A stretch of DNA of 8,976 bases from Solirubrobacterales bacterium (GTDB lineage: Bacteria; Actinomycetota; Thermoleophilia; Solirubrobacterales; Solirubrobacteraceae). The stretch is taken from positions 1 to 8,976 of the forward strand of contig JACCQW010000249.1 in the NCBI GenBank assembly GCA_013813955.1. Direction: 5' to 3'. This document shows, piece after piece, positions 1-7,142 of this stretch. The translations under genes were made by a program, and so were the position numbers. Under the pieces are notes generated by a model. That model was not told the origin of the DNA. It worked only from the letters and a program-made list of their open reading frames with translations, and searched no databases. Each line of letters opens with the position of its first letter. The first letter of the stretch is position 1.

Positions 1-21
1 GGCGGGCGCTCAGCGCCCGCC
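1..21. repeat. Perfect inverted repeat at window edge, possible terminator stem
   Basis: GGCGGGCGC, TCA, GCGCCCGCC reads as a 9-bp perfect GC stem with a 3-nt loop. It lies in the last visible codons of the minus-strand ligase gene. If that gene stops just beyond the edge, this could be part of its 3' hairpin. No T tract can be seen because the window ends here, so the terminator role is only a guess. Confidence 0.3.
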
Positions 22-1978
22 TCCTCCACGTCGTGGGATCGTCGGTGTCGAATCGGCGCAGTGCGTCCCGCACCAGCGGCTCGCCCGGGTTGAGCCCGGC
101 CGCCTGACGCGCGGCGGGCCGTGGATCGAGCTCAGCGGCCCCCCGGACGATCGCCAGTCCGTAGTGGTACTCCCAATTACCGGGATCGCGAGCAACGGCG
201 TTGCCCAGAGCCCGCACTCCCAGGCGGGGGGCCCCCACGCGCACGTCGCAGTAGCCGAGGATCGCGAAGGGCTCCGGACGCTGACCGAGCGCCGCGATCG
301 AGTCCAGGGCGGCATCGATGGCCGCCGGACAGTCCCCGCGCTCGAACGCGAGCGCGCTGTCGCGCAGAGGTCCGGCGGAGAGGAAGGCGCGCGCGGGAAG
401 GACCACGATCGCCAGACACCCCAGCGCTAGGACGATCCGGGCCGGGCGGCCGAGCGCGCGTGTCGGAGCGCCGTCCATGGGCGGCGTCGCGAGCGCCAGC
501 CCCGCCGCCCCGAACACCCATGCCGTGACTGCCGGCATCTCCCAATCCCAATCGATGCCAGCGTGCACCGCCCACAGCAGTGCGGCGGCGAACACACCGC
601 CGTAGAGCGCGCGGTCCGGACCGCGGGCGCGCACGAGAAAGCCGCCGAGGACGAACGCCACGGCGATCGCCAAAAGCACGAGCCCGACGATGCCCAGCTC
701 AGCAAGCACCTCGAGATACAGCGAATGGGCGTCCTCGACCTGGTAGACGAACTCGCGGTCGCGCTCCCAGAGCAGGGGGAACGTGCCGGCGCCGGCACCG
801 AGTGCTCTGTCCTTGCGATGGGCATCCAGTGCGACCGACCAGAAGTCCACGCGCCCGTTGCTCGCGACGTTGGTCAGCCGGGCGCGCGAGTCGCCCGACG
901 TGGGGATCGCGCCGCCACGGACAAAACGGTCGTACTGGCGCTCGCCCTCGGCCGGAACACCGAGCGCAAGCGCCCCGGTGATGATGGCGATCGCAACGAC
1001 CGCCGCCGTGCCAGGGAGCACGCTCCGCCCGCGCAGCAGGGCCGGCGCCCGCAGGCGGACGAGCCACCCGTCGAGCGGAGCCAGCGCGCCACGCAGCACG
1101 GCGGCGCCCACCATGCAGGCCGCGACGACCAGCGCCACGCGATGGCCCTGGTCAACCGCGGCAGCCGATGTCGGCGTGTCGGTGGCGAGAGCCCCGGCGT
1201 CGTAGGCGGTGACCACCGCGAACGTGACGGCAGGCACCGTAGCCAGAAGAGCTCCGGCCACGGCACGGGGGCGGCCGACCACGAGGGCGACCACGAGGCC
1301 GGCGGCAGCCGCGGCGATGCCGCCACGCGAGTACGTCAGCAGCAGCGTCGCCGCGAGCGCAGGCAGGGCACCGGCAGCCACCATGCGCACGGACATCCGC
1401 TCGCGGTCGTCGCTCGTCAGCGCAAAGCAGAGGACGACGCCGATCGCCATCAGCACGCCCATCGCGTTCCAGTAGGTCAGCGGGAAGCTCAGCCGGCTCC
1501 GGACGATCGTCAGCTCGACCGGAAAGACGTCTGGAAGGGTTCGGCTGAGCAGGCCGGCCACGCCGACCACAACGATGCCCAGAGCCAGGCCCCGGGCCAG
1601 GGTCCGCATGCGGGTGTCCGTGCGTCCCGCCGCGCCGACGATGACGAACGCGAGGAGGTACAGCAGCGTGCGGTCGTATTCCACGATCGCACGCGCCGGC
1701 GCATTGGACCAGAGACTCGAGGCGAGCGTCCAGGCGCACAGGAGCACCAGCGCCCCCGCGGCGATAACGAACCCGACCCCCAGACCAGCGAACGGACGAT
1801 CGACCAGGGTGACGCGTAGCATCAGCACGAGTGCGAGCGCCACGACTGCGAGGGCCACCGCACCATCGAAGAAGCCGCCCGCCTGGAAGCCGAAGGCGAT
1901 GACGAGCGCCCCAGGGAGCAGGCACGTCAGGTCCGCTGCGCCAAGCCGCCGCCAGCACACAGATGCTCGAGCCATCAT
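1..1978 (-). CDS. O-antigen ligase/polymerase (Wzy/WaaL) family membrane protein with TPR-like C-terminal tail, 3' end off window
   Basis: The frame is open from an ATG at 1978 (ATG ATG pair) to the window edge, giving 659 residues without a stop. It is strongly hydrophobic, with roughly ten or more membrane segments. Family landmarks are SFPLTYWNAMG (about 164-173), LLLTYSRGG (212-220), NGRVDFW followed by LGAGAGTF (about 374-400), EDAHSLYLEVLAELG (415-429) and DWDWEMPA (476-483). These match the O-antigen ligase/Wzy family, which polymerises or ligates undecaprenyl-linked glycans on the outer face of the membrane. After a last membrane segment near 513-530, residues about 535-645 form a soluble, Ala/Arg-rich helical tail resembling TPR repeats (LGNAVARDPGNWEYHYGLA). 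The gene is divergent from the flippase gene. No Shine-Dalgarno lies before 1978; an in-frame ATG at 1999 would add seven residues but has GGAAG only 1 nt away. Ligase and polymerase cannot be told apart from sequence alone. Confidence 0.9.
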   Translation of the reverse strand, partial: MMARASVCWRRLGAADLTCLLPGALVIAFGFQAGGFFDGAVALAVVALALVLMLRVTLVDRPFAGLGVGFVIAAGALVLLCAWTLASSLWSNAPARAIVEYDRTLLYLLAFVIVGAAGRTDTRMRTLARGLALGIVVVGVAGLLSRTLPDVFPVELTIVRSRLSFPLTYWNAMGVLMAIGVVLCFALTSDDRERMSVRMVAAGALPALAATLLLTYSRGGIAAAAAGLVVALVVGRPRAVAGALLATVPAVTFAVVTAYDAGALATDTPTSAAAVDQGHRVALVVAACMVGAAVLRGALAPLDGWLVRLRAPALLRGRSVLPGTAAVVAIAIITGALALGVPAEGERQYDRFVRGGAIPTSGDSRARLTNVASNGRVDFWSVALDAHRKDRALGAGAGTFPLLWERDREFVYQVEDAHSLYLEVLAELGIVGLVLLAIAVAFVLGGFLVRARGPDRALYGGVFAAALLWAVHAGIDWDWEMPAVTAWVFGAAGLALATPPMDGAPTRALGRPARIVLALGCLAIVVLPARAFLSAGPLRDSALAFERGDCPAAIDAALDSIAALGQRPEPFAILGYCDVRVGAPRLGVRALGNAVARDPGNWEYHYGLAIVRGAAELDPRPAARQAAGLNPGEPLVRDALRRFDTDDPTTWRRRALSAR

Positions 1979-2000
1979 CCGGGGCGAGGGTATCGTCATA

Positions 2001-2018
2001 CTTCCGTGCCCACGGAAG
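2001..2018. repeat. Perfect inverted repeat, candidate operator or SD-masking hairpin
   Basis: CTTCCGTG-CC-CACGGAAG is a perfect 8-bp inverted repeat with a 2-nt centre. As DNA it could be a site for a dimeric regulator acting on both divergent genes. As RNA from the plus strand it folds as a 7-bp stem with a GCCC loop. Its right arm contains GGAAG, the core of the flippase Shine-Dalgarno, so the hairpin could limit translation if the transcript starts at or before 2001. Which role applies, if any, is inference. Confidence 0.4.
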
Positions 2019-2020
2019 GA
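2014..2020 (+). promoter_or_regulatory. Ribosome binding site of the flippase gene
   Basis: GGAAGGA lies 9 nt before the ATG at 2030. It decides the start: the in-frame GTG at 2006 upstream lies inside the inverted repeat and has no Shine-Dalgarno of its own, so 2030 is preferred. Confidence 0.65.
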
Positions 2021-2029
2021 CCGAAGCAC

Positions 2030-3544
2030 ATGGGCCCGCATCGAGAGAGCATCGGCATCGCACGGAACGCGCTGACGTCCTACGGAGCCCGTGGCCTGCT
2101 GGCCATCAGCGTGCTGCTGCTCACCCCCTATCTGTTTCGGGGTCTAGGCCCGGGAGGCTTCGGGACGTGGAGCGTGATCTTCTCGCTCACTGCCGTCGCG
2201 CTGCTGCTGCAGATCGGGTTCTCCCAGGGCATCATCAAGATCGTCGCCGAGCTGCGCGCACAGCGCCGCGACGTCGAGCTGCAGGCGGCGCTCGGCGCCG
2301 GCACGTGGCTGATGGCCGCCGCCGGGGTGTTCGTCCTCGTTGTGGCCGTGCTCGCGATGTTCACGCTGACCGGGCTAGCCGCCGACGACCAGCGCGAGGC
2401 GTTCCGCGCCGGTGTGCTGTTCATGGGCGCGGCGCTGGCGATCCGTCTCCCGTGCATGGCCTATGCCGCGGCGCTCGTCGGCCACCAGAGGTACGACCTG
2501 GCCAACATCGGAGCGGTCACCACGACCGTGGTCTTCGCGCTCGGCGCTGTGATCGCGGTCGAGTCCGGCGCGGGAGTCGCCGGAGTGGCCGGCGCGCAGG
2601 CGGCAGCACTGATCGCCGGCTCAGCGGCCTACGCGGTCGCGCTGCGAAGGCTGGCGCCCGAGCTCTCGCTGCGCCCGCGGCCCGGCGAGCGGGACGCCCG
2701 CAAGACGATCCTGCGCTTCAGCGCCTTCACGCTCATTGCCGACGGGATGGTGCTGGCCGGTCAGCGCCTCGACGTCGTCGCCATCGCCGCGCTGGCCGGG
2801 GCCGTCGTCGCCGGCCCATACGCGGCCGTGGTCAAACTCCAGAGCGGCGTGCAGGCGCTGACACGCCCGTTCATCGACCTGCTCATGCCCATGGTCTCGG
2901 ACCTCGGCGCGCGCGGCGAGCGCTCGGAGATCCTGCGCCGGCTGTCGCTGACCACGCGGCTGGCGTTGCAGATCACGTTGCCGGCCGCCGCCGTGCTCGC
3001 GGTGTTCTCCACGGACGCGATCGATCTATGGCTGGGCGCCGGTGCTCCGCAGTCGACCGCGACAATCGTCATCGTGCTGATGGTGGTCAACGTCATCGCC
3101 GTCTTCACCTCTCCGGCCACCGAGGCACTCATCGGGCTGGGGCGCGTCCGGCTCATCGCCGGGCTGGCGGTCGGTGAGGGCGCGCTGAACGTCGCGCTCA
3201 CCCTGGTGCTGGTCGCAACCCACGGCGCCATCGGCGCTGCGATCGGCACGCTGACCGCGTCCGCGCTGTTCGCTCCGCTCCGGCTCCCGCTCGTCATAAG
3301 GGCCACCGGGGGATCCGCTGCGAGGTTCGCGCGCGAGGCGCTCGTCGTGCCGCTGGCCAGCTCGGCACCGGCGATCGCGTCGATCCTGGCCGTCTTCGCG
3401 CTCATGGACCCCGGCTGGGAGCGTCTGCTGCTGGGCACCGTGGCCGGCCTGGGGCTGGGACTCGCGGTGGCGCTCGCGCAGATCGGTCCGACCCGCGTCC
3501 GGGATGCGCTGCGCGTCCGGCGCATGCGGCCGGTGACGTCGTGA
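2030..3544 (+). CDS. Oligosaccharide flippase (Wzx-like, polysaccharide transporter family)
   Basis: This 504-residue, almost entirely hydrophobic protein has about 12-14 predicted membrane segments. The N-terminus is typical of Wzx/PST-family flippases in the MOP superfamily: a short polar start, a first helix at about 20-36, then LGPGGFGTWS (39-48), the conserved loop after helix 1, and QIGFSQGIIKIVAEL (61-75). A second half begins near 224 with the related pattern RKTILRFSAFTLIADGM. The length is normal for the family. By family knowledge it moves undecaprenyl-pyrophosphate-linked repeat units from the cytoplasmic to the outer leaflet. It is first of three plus-strand genes and its TGA overlaps the GTG of the next gene by 4 bp (GTGA), implying translational coupling. 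Substrate cannot be predicted from sequence. Confidence 0.9.
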   Translation: MGPHRESIGIARNALTSYGARGLLAISVLLLTPYLFRGLGPGGFGTWSVIFSLTAVALLLQIGFSQGIIKIVAELRAQRRDVELQAALGAGTWLMAAAGVFVLVVAVLAMFTLTGLAADDQREAFRAGVLFMGAALAIRLPCMAYAAALVGHQRYDLANIGAVTTTVVFALGAVIAVESGAGVAGVAGAQAAALIAGSAAYAVALRRLAPELSLRPRPGERDARKTILRFSAFTLIADGMVLAGQRLDVVAIAALAGAVVAGPYAAVVKLQSGVQALTRPFIDLLMPMVSDLGARGERSEILRRLSLTTRLALQITLPAAAVLAVFSTDAIDLWLGAGAPQSTATIVIVLMVVNVIAVFTSPATEALIGLGRVRLIAGLAVGEGALNVALTLVLVATHGAIGAAIGTLTASALFAPLRLPLVIRATGGSAARFAREALVVPLASSAPAIASILAVFALMDPGWERLLLGTVAGLGLGLAVALAQIGPTRVRDALRVRRMRPVTS

Positions 3545-4854
3545 ATCCCGACGTGCCCTCCATCGTCTGGCGGCGTCGCCGGCTGTTTCTCGGCGTGCTT
3601 GTCGTCTCGCTGGCCCTCGTTGCCACCGCCACGACCCTGCTGCCGCGCACGTACCGGGCCACGGCCACCCTGGTGGCCACCGGGTCAGAGGAGTCCGCTC
3701 CCTCCGAGCAGCTCGTGCGGACGTACAGCGCGCTGGCCCGGAACCCCAACATCGTCGACGCAGTGCGGCGGGAGCTTCCCATCACGCTCACGCGGGGCGA
3801 CCTGCTCGACCGCATGACCTTCGCACCCGTGGCGCGAACGCAGCTGCTCGAGCTCAGTGGGAAGGGCTCCTCAGCGAAGCAGGCGCGGACCATCACAAAC
3901 ACCTACGCCGCAGTCTTCGCGTCGCGCGTGCGCGACCAGCTCGGCGACGAGGCGACCGAGGGCTCCCTCGAGCTGGCCGAGCCGGCAGCCCTCCCGACGG
4001 CTCCCGCGCGCGGCGGACGGCTTCTCTACCTGGCGCTCGGCGCGGCGCTCGGCCTGCTGCTCGCGGTCGGCGCTGCGGTCCTGGTCGAGATGCAGCGCCC
4101 GCGCCTCCATGTGCGCCGCGACGATCGCCACGTCTGCGATCTGCCGATTCTCGCTCGTATCCCCAAGCTCGGCCGCTCGGCCGACCACAGCACGATGGCC
4201 GAGGACGCGTTCACCTGGCTACAGACGAGCATCGACCACCGCACGGCCGAGGCGCCCCGCATCCTCGCGGTGACCAGCCCGGCGGAGGGCGACGGCAAGT
4301 CCACCGTCGCCGCCCACCTCGCCCTGGCCCTCGCCCGCGCGGATGAGCGCGTGATCCTCATCGAGGGGGACCTGCGACGCCCGCGGCTGCACCTCGCGAG
4401 CACCCTCAAGGATGTCGAACGCACCGGGCCCGGGCTGAGCGAGCATCTATCGGGACGGCCGGGAGACGGGCTGCTGAGCGTGGCTCACCCGATGCACAGC
4501 AGGCTGCATGTCATCTGGGCGGGCGCGCCGGCCCCCGGCCCCGCGGCGCTGTTGACCTCGCCCAGCTTCGACGCTCTGCTCCAGACGCTGCGCAGGACCC
4601 ATGACCGGATCATCATCGACACGCCACCCCTGACCGTCGGTGCCGATGCGTCGATCATCGCCGCCAAAGCCGACGGGGCGCTGCTCGTCGTGGACGCGAG
4701 TTCGACTCAGCGAGTCGACACCGAGGCGGGCATCGAGAAACTGGCCGCGGTGCGAGCGACGGTCCTGGGTGTGGTCGTCAATCGGAGCGCCGCGGCAGGC
4801 GCCGTCTCACGGTATTACCATCGCGACCCGGCCAGAGGCGCGTCCGTGAGCTGA
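3541..4854 (+). CDS. Wzz chain-length domain fused to BY-kinase (polysaccharide tyrosine autokinase)
   Basis: The protein has 437 residues. An N-terminal arginine cluster (11-14) precedes TM1 (about 15-34). The short outer segment starts with PRTYRATATL, typical of Wzz domains, and TM2 is at about 161-182. The cytoplasmic kinase domain follows, with Walker A SPAEGDGKST (246-255, Lys253), Walker A' ILIEGDLRRP (272-281) and Walker B IIIDTPP (357-363, Asp360). By family knowledge it autophosphorylates on C-terminal tyrosines and controls chain length and the assembly machine. The C-terminus has just one tyrosine pair, Tyr425-Tyr426, instead of a rich cluster, and the first acidic Walker A' residue is Glu275 rather than the usual Asp. 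The outer domain of about 125 residues is short compared with proteobacterial Wzz. The GTG start overlaps the flippase stop, with a weak GGTGA 4 nt upstream. Confidence 0.92.
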   Translation: MNPDVPSIVWRRRRLFLGVLVVSLALVATATTLLPRTYRATATLVATGSEESAPSEQLVRTYSALARNPNIVDAVRRELPITLTRGDLLDRMTFAPVARTQLLELSGKGSSAKQARTITNTYAAVFASRVRDQLGDEATEGSLELAEPAALPTAPARGGRLLYLALGAALGLLLAVGAAVLVEMQRPRLHVRRDDRHVCDLPILARIPKLGRSADHSTMAEDAFTWLQTSIDHRTAEAPRILAVTSPAEGDGKSTVAAHLALALARADERVILIEGDLRRPRLHLASTLKDVERTGPGLSEHLSGRPGDGLLSVAHPMHSRLHVIWAGAPAPGPAALLTSPSFDALLQTLRRTHDRIIIDTPPLTVGADASIIAAKADGALLVVDASSTQRVDTEAGIEKLAAVRATVLGVVVNRSAAAGAVSRYYHRDPARGASVS

Positions 4855-4855
4855 C

Positions 4856-6304
4856 GTGGCGGCGCTGACCGCACGCCGGCCGACCGGCTGGCCGATCGCC
4901 GCGGCGGCTGTGCTGCTGGCGGCGGCATGGCCGCTCACCGCGTCCGTCGTCCATCCCCTGGCGCTGCCGGGCGCGTTGGGCCTGTTCGCCGGAACCGTAT
5001 TGTCCGCGCGTCGGCCGGAATTCGGCATCGCCGCGATCCTCTTGCTCACCCCCTTCGTCAACGCGGAGATCGGGGGGCTGGGCCCGCTCGGGTTCTCGGC
5101 ACGTCCACTCGAGCCGCTGTTCATGATCGCCATCTTCGCGCTGCTCGCGGTGAGCTACGTCGACCGGGGCGAGCGACGGCTCTCCACCGCCCTCCCAGCC
5201 GCGCTGCTGGCGCTGATCGCCGTCTCGGTGCTGTCAGCCCTGCAGGGCCTGGACGCCGGCGCGTCTGTTTCGAGCCTGGTGCGCCTCGTCGAGGCGACGG
5301 CGCTGTTCCTGCTGACCCGCCGGGTCTGCCGGACACGCATCCAGGTCGGGGTCGTCCTCACCGGAGCGGTCCTCGCCCTGATCGTCGCTGCGGGGCACGG
5401 CCTTGGCCAGGGCCTCCTGGGCGACGCCGCGTTCGGCTTCGCGGCCGAAGGACAGGATGTCGTCACCCGGGTCCACGGCGCGTTCCTGCACCCGAACCAT
5501 TTCGGTGTCTTCCTCGCGCAGCTGATCCCCTTGGCCGCCGTCCTCGCGCTCACCGCAGGGATGTCCCGCAACCTACGAGCCCTGGCCCTCGCGGGCGTGG
5601 TGCTAGCCGTGCCGGCGCTCGTCCTGTCCTACAGCCGCGGAGCGATCGCGGGCCTCGTGGTCGGCGGCCTGGCATGGCTGCTGGTCGTGCGGCCCCGAAG
5701 GGTGCTGCCGATCATCATCGGCGTCGCCGTCCTGACGCTCGCGGTGGCTCCGGCGGCGCTGGTGAGCCGCTTCGACGAGGGCCGCGCGGACACGGACATC
5801 GCCGAACGCGTGACGCTATGGAAGTCGGCCCTCTCGATCGCCCAGGAGCGGCCGCTCCTGGGCACCGGCGTGGGCACGTTCCCTGAGGCCTATGCCAGCC
5901 TCTCCTCCCCTGAGAGCACAGCGGCCGACCGCCCGCTGATCAGCCTCGGCGACGGGGAGGCCAGCGTGCCGTTCCATGCCCATAACGCGTACCTCACCGT
6001 GCTTGCCGAGCAGGGGGTGCTCGGGATCGCCGCCTTCGGGGCGTTCGCCGCGCTCGCCCTGTTCACGGCCGCGAGCGCCGCGCGTTCTCGCGATCGCCTG
6101 ACGGCCGCCATCGGTGTGGGCGCCGGCGCAGGCCTCGCCGCATGGGGTGTCAATCAGCTGTTGAACGTCGGGCTCTACCAGGAGGGCGCGCTCCCGCTCT
6201 TCGCACTCATCGCGCTCGCCGACGCGCTCACCTCGCAGGCCCGCGTCACTTGCGACGAAGCCGCGACGGCAACCCCGGCAGCGATTGGCGAGCCTCCGCG
6301 CTGA
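4856..6304 (+). CDS. O-antigen ligase/polymerase (Wzy/WaaL) family protein
   Basis: This is a 482-residue membrane protein with about 11-12 hydrophobic segments. Family motifs are TRVHGAFLHPNHFG (204-217), VLSYSRGAIAG (256-266), ERVTLWKSALSIAQERPLLGTGVGTFPEAY (roughly 321-350) and the loop motif FHAHNAYLTVLAEQG (373-387), with His374, His376 and Asn377. This large outer loop is the presumed catalytic part in Wzy/WaaL proteins. Unlike the ligase-family gene at the left end of the window, it has no TPR-like tail and is of ordinary family length. The GTG start is 1 bp after the kinase stop, with only a weak GTGAG 5 nt upstream, so translation is probably coupled. Position after a flippase and a Wzz-kinase favours a role as the repeat-unit polymerase (inference). 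Its last 59 bp overlap the convergent glycosyltransferase gene. Confidence 0.9.
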   Translation: MAALTARRPTGWPIAAAAVLLAAAWPLTASVVHPLALPGALGLFAGTVLSARRPEFGIAAILLLTPFVNAEIGGLGPLGFSARPLEPLFMIAIFALLAVSYVDRGERRLSTALPAALLALIAVSVLSALQGLDAGASVSSLVRLVEATALFLLTRRVCRTRIQVGVVLTGAVLALIVAAGHGLGQGLLGDAAFGFAAEGQDVVTRVHGAFLHPNHFGVFLAQLIPLAAVLALTAGMSRNLRALALAGVVLAVPALVLSYSRGAIAGLVVGGLAWLLVVRPRRVLPIIIGVAVLTLAVAPAALVSRFDEGRADTDIAERVTLWKSALSIAQERPLLGTGVGTFPEAYASLSSPESTAADRPLISLGDGEASVPFHAHNAYLTVLAEQGVLGIAAFGAFAALALFTAASAARSRDRLTAAIGVGAGAGLAAWGVNQLLNVGLYQEGALPLFALIALADALTSQARVTCDEAATATPAAIGEPPR

Positions 6305-7142
6305 CCGCCCGCGGGTCAGCGGCCAGCGCGGCGAGGAGGTCGCGGGCGGCCCGTCGCGGGTGCCCGCGACCAAGGTGGATCCGGGAGCTCACCGCGTGGC
6401 GCATCCCGCGGATACGGCGCTCCAATGGAGTCCCGGCCAATTCGGGATGGCGGTCGAGGTGGCGCTCGACCAGCCGCTCCAGGTCGCGCGGACCCGCCGT
6501 CGGGTCGCCGGTCAGGCCGTCGCCATGGCGCCGATAGTAGGCCGCCACTCCAGGATCGCGGCGGACTTCCGCGTGGTCGAGCGCACGCAGCACGAAATCC
6601 CAGTCCTCGGCGACCCGGAAGGTCGGGTCCCAGCGCCCGACGCGCTCGGCTACCGCGCGTGGGAACAACAGGGCCGGAAGACGCACGGTGAAGCGGCCCA
6701 ACAGGCATTGCTTGGCGATGTCACCCTCGAGCCGGCAGCGCAGCACCCATTTGAGGGTGAGCTCCTCGTCGCACATGGCCGTGGCGCCGTATGCGATGAG
6801 ATCCTCGCGCCCGCGCACCGCCCTTAGGAGCCGCGCCGTGCTCCCGGGTTCGAGCACGTCGTCGGCGTCGATGTAGCGGATCCATTGCCCGCGCGCCTCC
6901 GCCAGGCCCGTGTCGCGGGCGGCGCAGACACCACCGTGTGGCACGCGTACGATCCGCAGACGCGGATCGATGACGTCGGCCAGGAGATCGGATACGGGGC
7001 GATCGCAGCCGTCATCCACCACGATGACCTCGTGCTCGCAGTCGCGCTGGCCCAGGGCGCCATCCACGGCCTCGCGCAGCCATTGCTCCCGGGGTCGCCA
7101 CACCGGCATGACGAGGGTCACGAGAGGAGCGACAGCGCTCAT
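6246..7142 (-). CDS. Family 2 glycosyltransferase
   Basis: This 298-residue soluble protein has a GT-A fold. LVTLVMPVW (7-15) opens the Rossmann-like domain, VVDDG (41-45) binds the nucleotide, HGGVCAARDTGLAEARG (69-85) is the usual loop, and IDADD (91-95) is the metal-binding DxD motif. AEDWDFVLR (178-186, Glu179-Asp180) is the typical catalytic-base region. A basic C-terminal extension (about 220-298) with RRAARDLLAAL looks like a TPR-type helix pair. By family knowledge it adds one sugar from a nucleotide donor to the lipid-linked unit in the cytoplasm; donor and acceptor cannot be read. The ATG at 7142 was chosen because it forms an ATGA overlap with the upstream stop and sits just before the conserved fold; upstream in-frame starts would run into the neighbouring gene. 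Confidence 0.9.
   Translation of the reverse strand: MSAVAPLVTLVMPVWRPREQWLREAVDGALGQRDCEHEVIVVDDGCDRPVSDLLADVIDPRLRIVRVPHGGVCAARDTGLAEARGQWIRYIDADDVLEPGSTARLLRAVRGREDLIAYGATAMCDEELTLKWVLRCRLEGDIAKQCLLGRFTVRLPALLFPRAVAERVGRWDPTFRVAEDWDFVLRALDHAEVRRDPGVAAYYRRHGDGLTGDPTAGPRDLERLVERHLDRHPELAGTPLERRIRGMRHAVSSRIHLGRGHPRRAARDLLAALAADPRAVSAEARQSLPGLPSRLRRK
6299..6321. terminator. Candidate hairpin at the convergent operon junction
   Basis: CGCTGACC (6299-6306) and GGTCAGCG (6314-6321) form a perfect 8-bp stem with a 7-nt loop. The stem contains the TGA of the plus-strand ligase-family gene (6302-6304). A second, alternative pair CCGCGCTG (6296-6303) and CAGCGCGG (6324-6331) overlaps it, and CCCGCGGG (6308-6315) is a palindrome in between. 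No T tract follows on either strand, so this would be a T-poor, GC-rich hairpin of the kind proposed in actinobacteria. It lies within the coding sequence of the minus-strand glycosyltransferase. Confidence 0.35.

Larger units (their letters stand above)
1979..2029. promoter_or_regulatory. Divergent intergenic region between ligase and flippase genes
   Basis: Only 51 bp separate the two divergent start codons, so promoters for both directions must lie here or within the 5' coding regions. A TATCGT at 1991-1996 on the plus strand fits the actinobacterial -10 pattern TAnnnT and would place a start near 2003, but I see no TTGACA-like -35 at the right distance. On the minus strand TATGAC (2000-1995) is a similarly weak match. 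The region also contains an 8-bp inverted repeat (2001-2018). Control here is likely shared, but the exact promoters are unresolved. Confidence 0.35.

Noticed and set aside
563..1819. Long plus-strand open frame of 418 codons opposite the left ligase-family gene
   Set aside because: Its product is rich in Arg, His, Gln and Asp with no domain or hydrophobic pattern, while the opposite strand gives a continuous multi-segment membrane protein with family motifs. It is an antisense shadow produced by high GC.
2006..2029. GTG at 2006 as the start of the flippase gene
   Set aside because: It lies inside the inverted repeat without an upstream Shine-Dalgarno, whereas ATG 2030 has GGAAGGA at 9-nt spacing and gives a normal family N-terminus.
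1152..2063. Minus-strand open frame of 303 codons in another frame over the same gene
   Set aside because: The product is Arg/Gly/Pro-rich low-complexity sequence. The correct minus frame (low codon position at 2 modulo 3) is open from 1978 to the window edge and carries the recognisable ligase motifs.
4927..5886. Plus-strand open frame of 319 codons within the second ligase-family gene
   Set aside because: Arg/Pro-rich translation without hydrophobic segments, in a different frame from the motif-bearing 482-residue protein.
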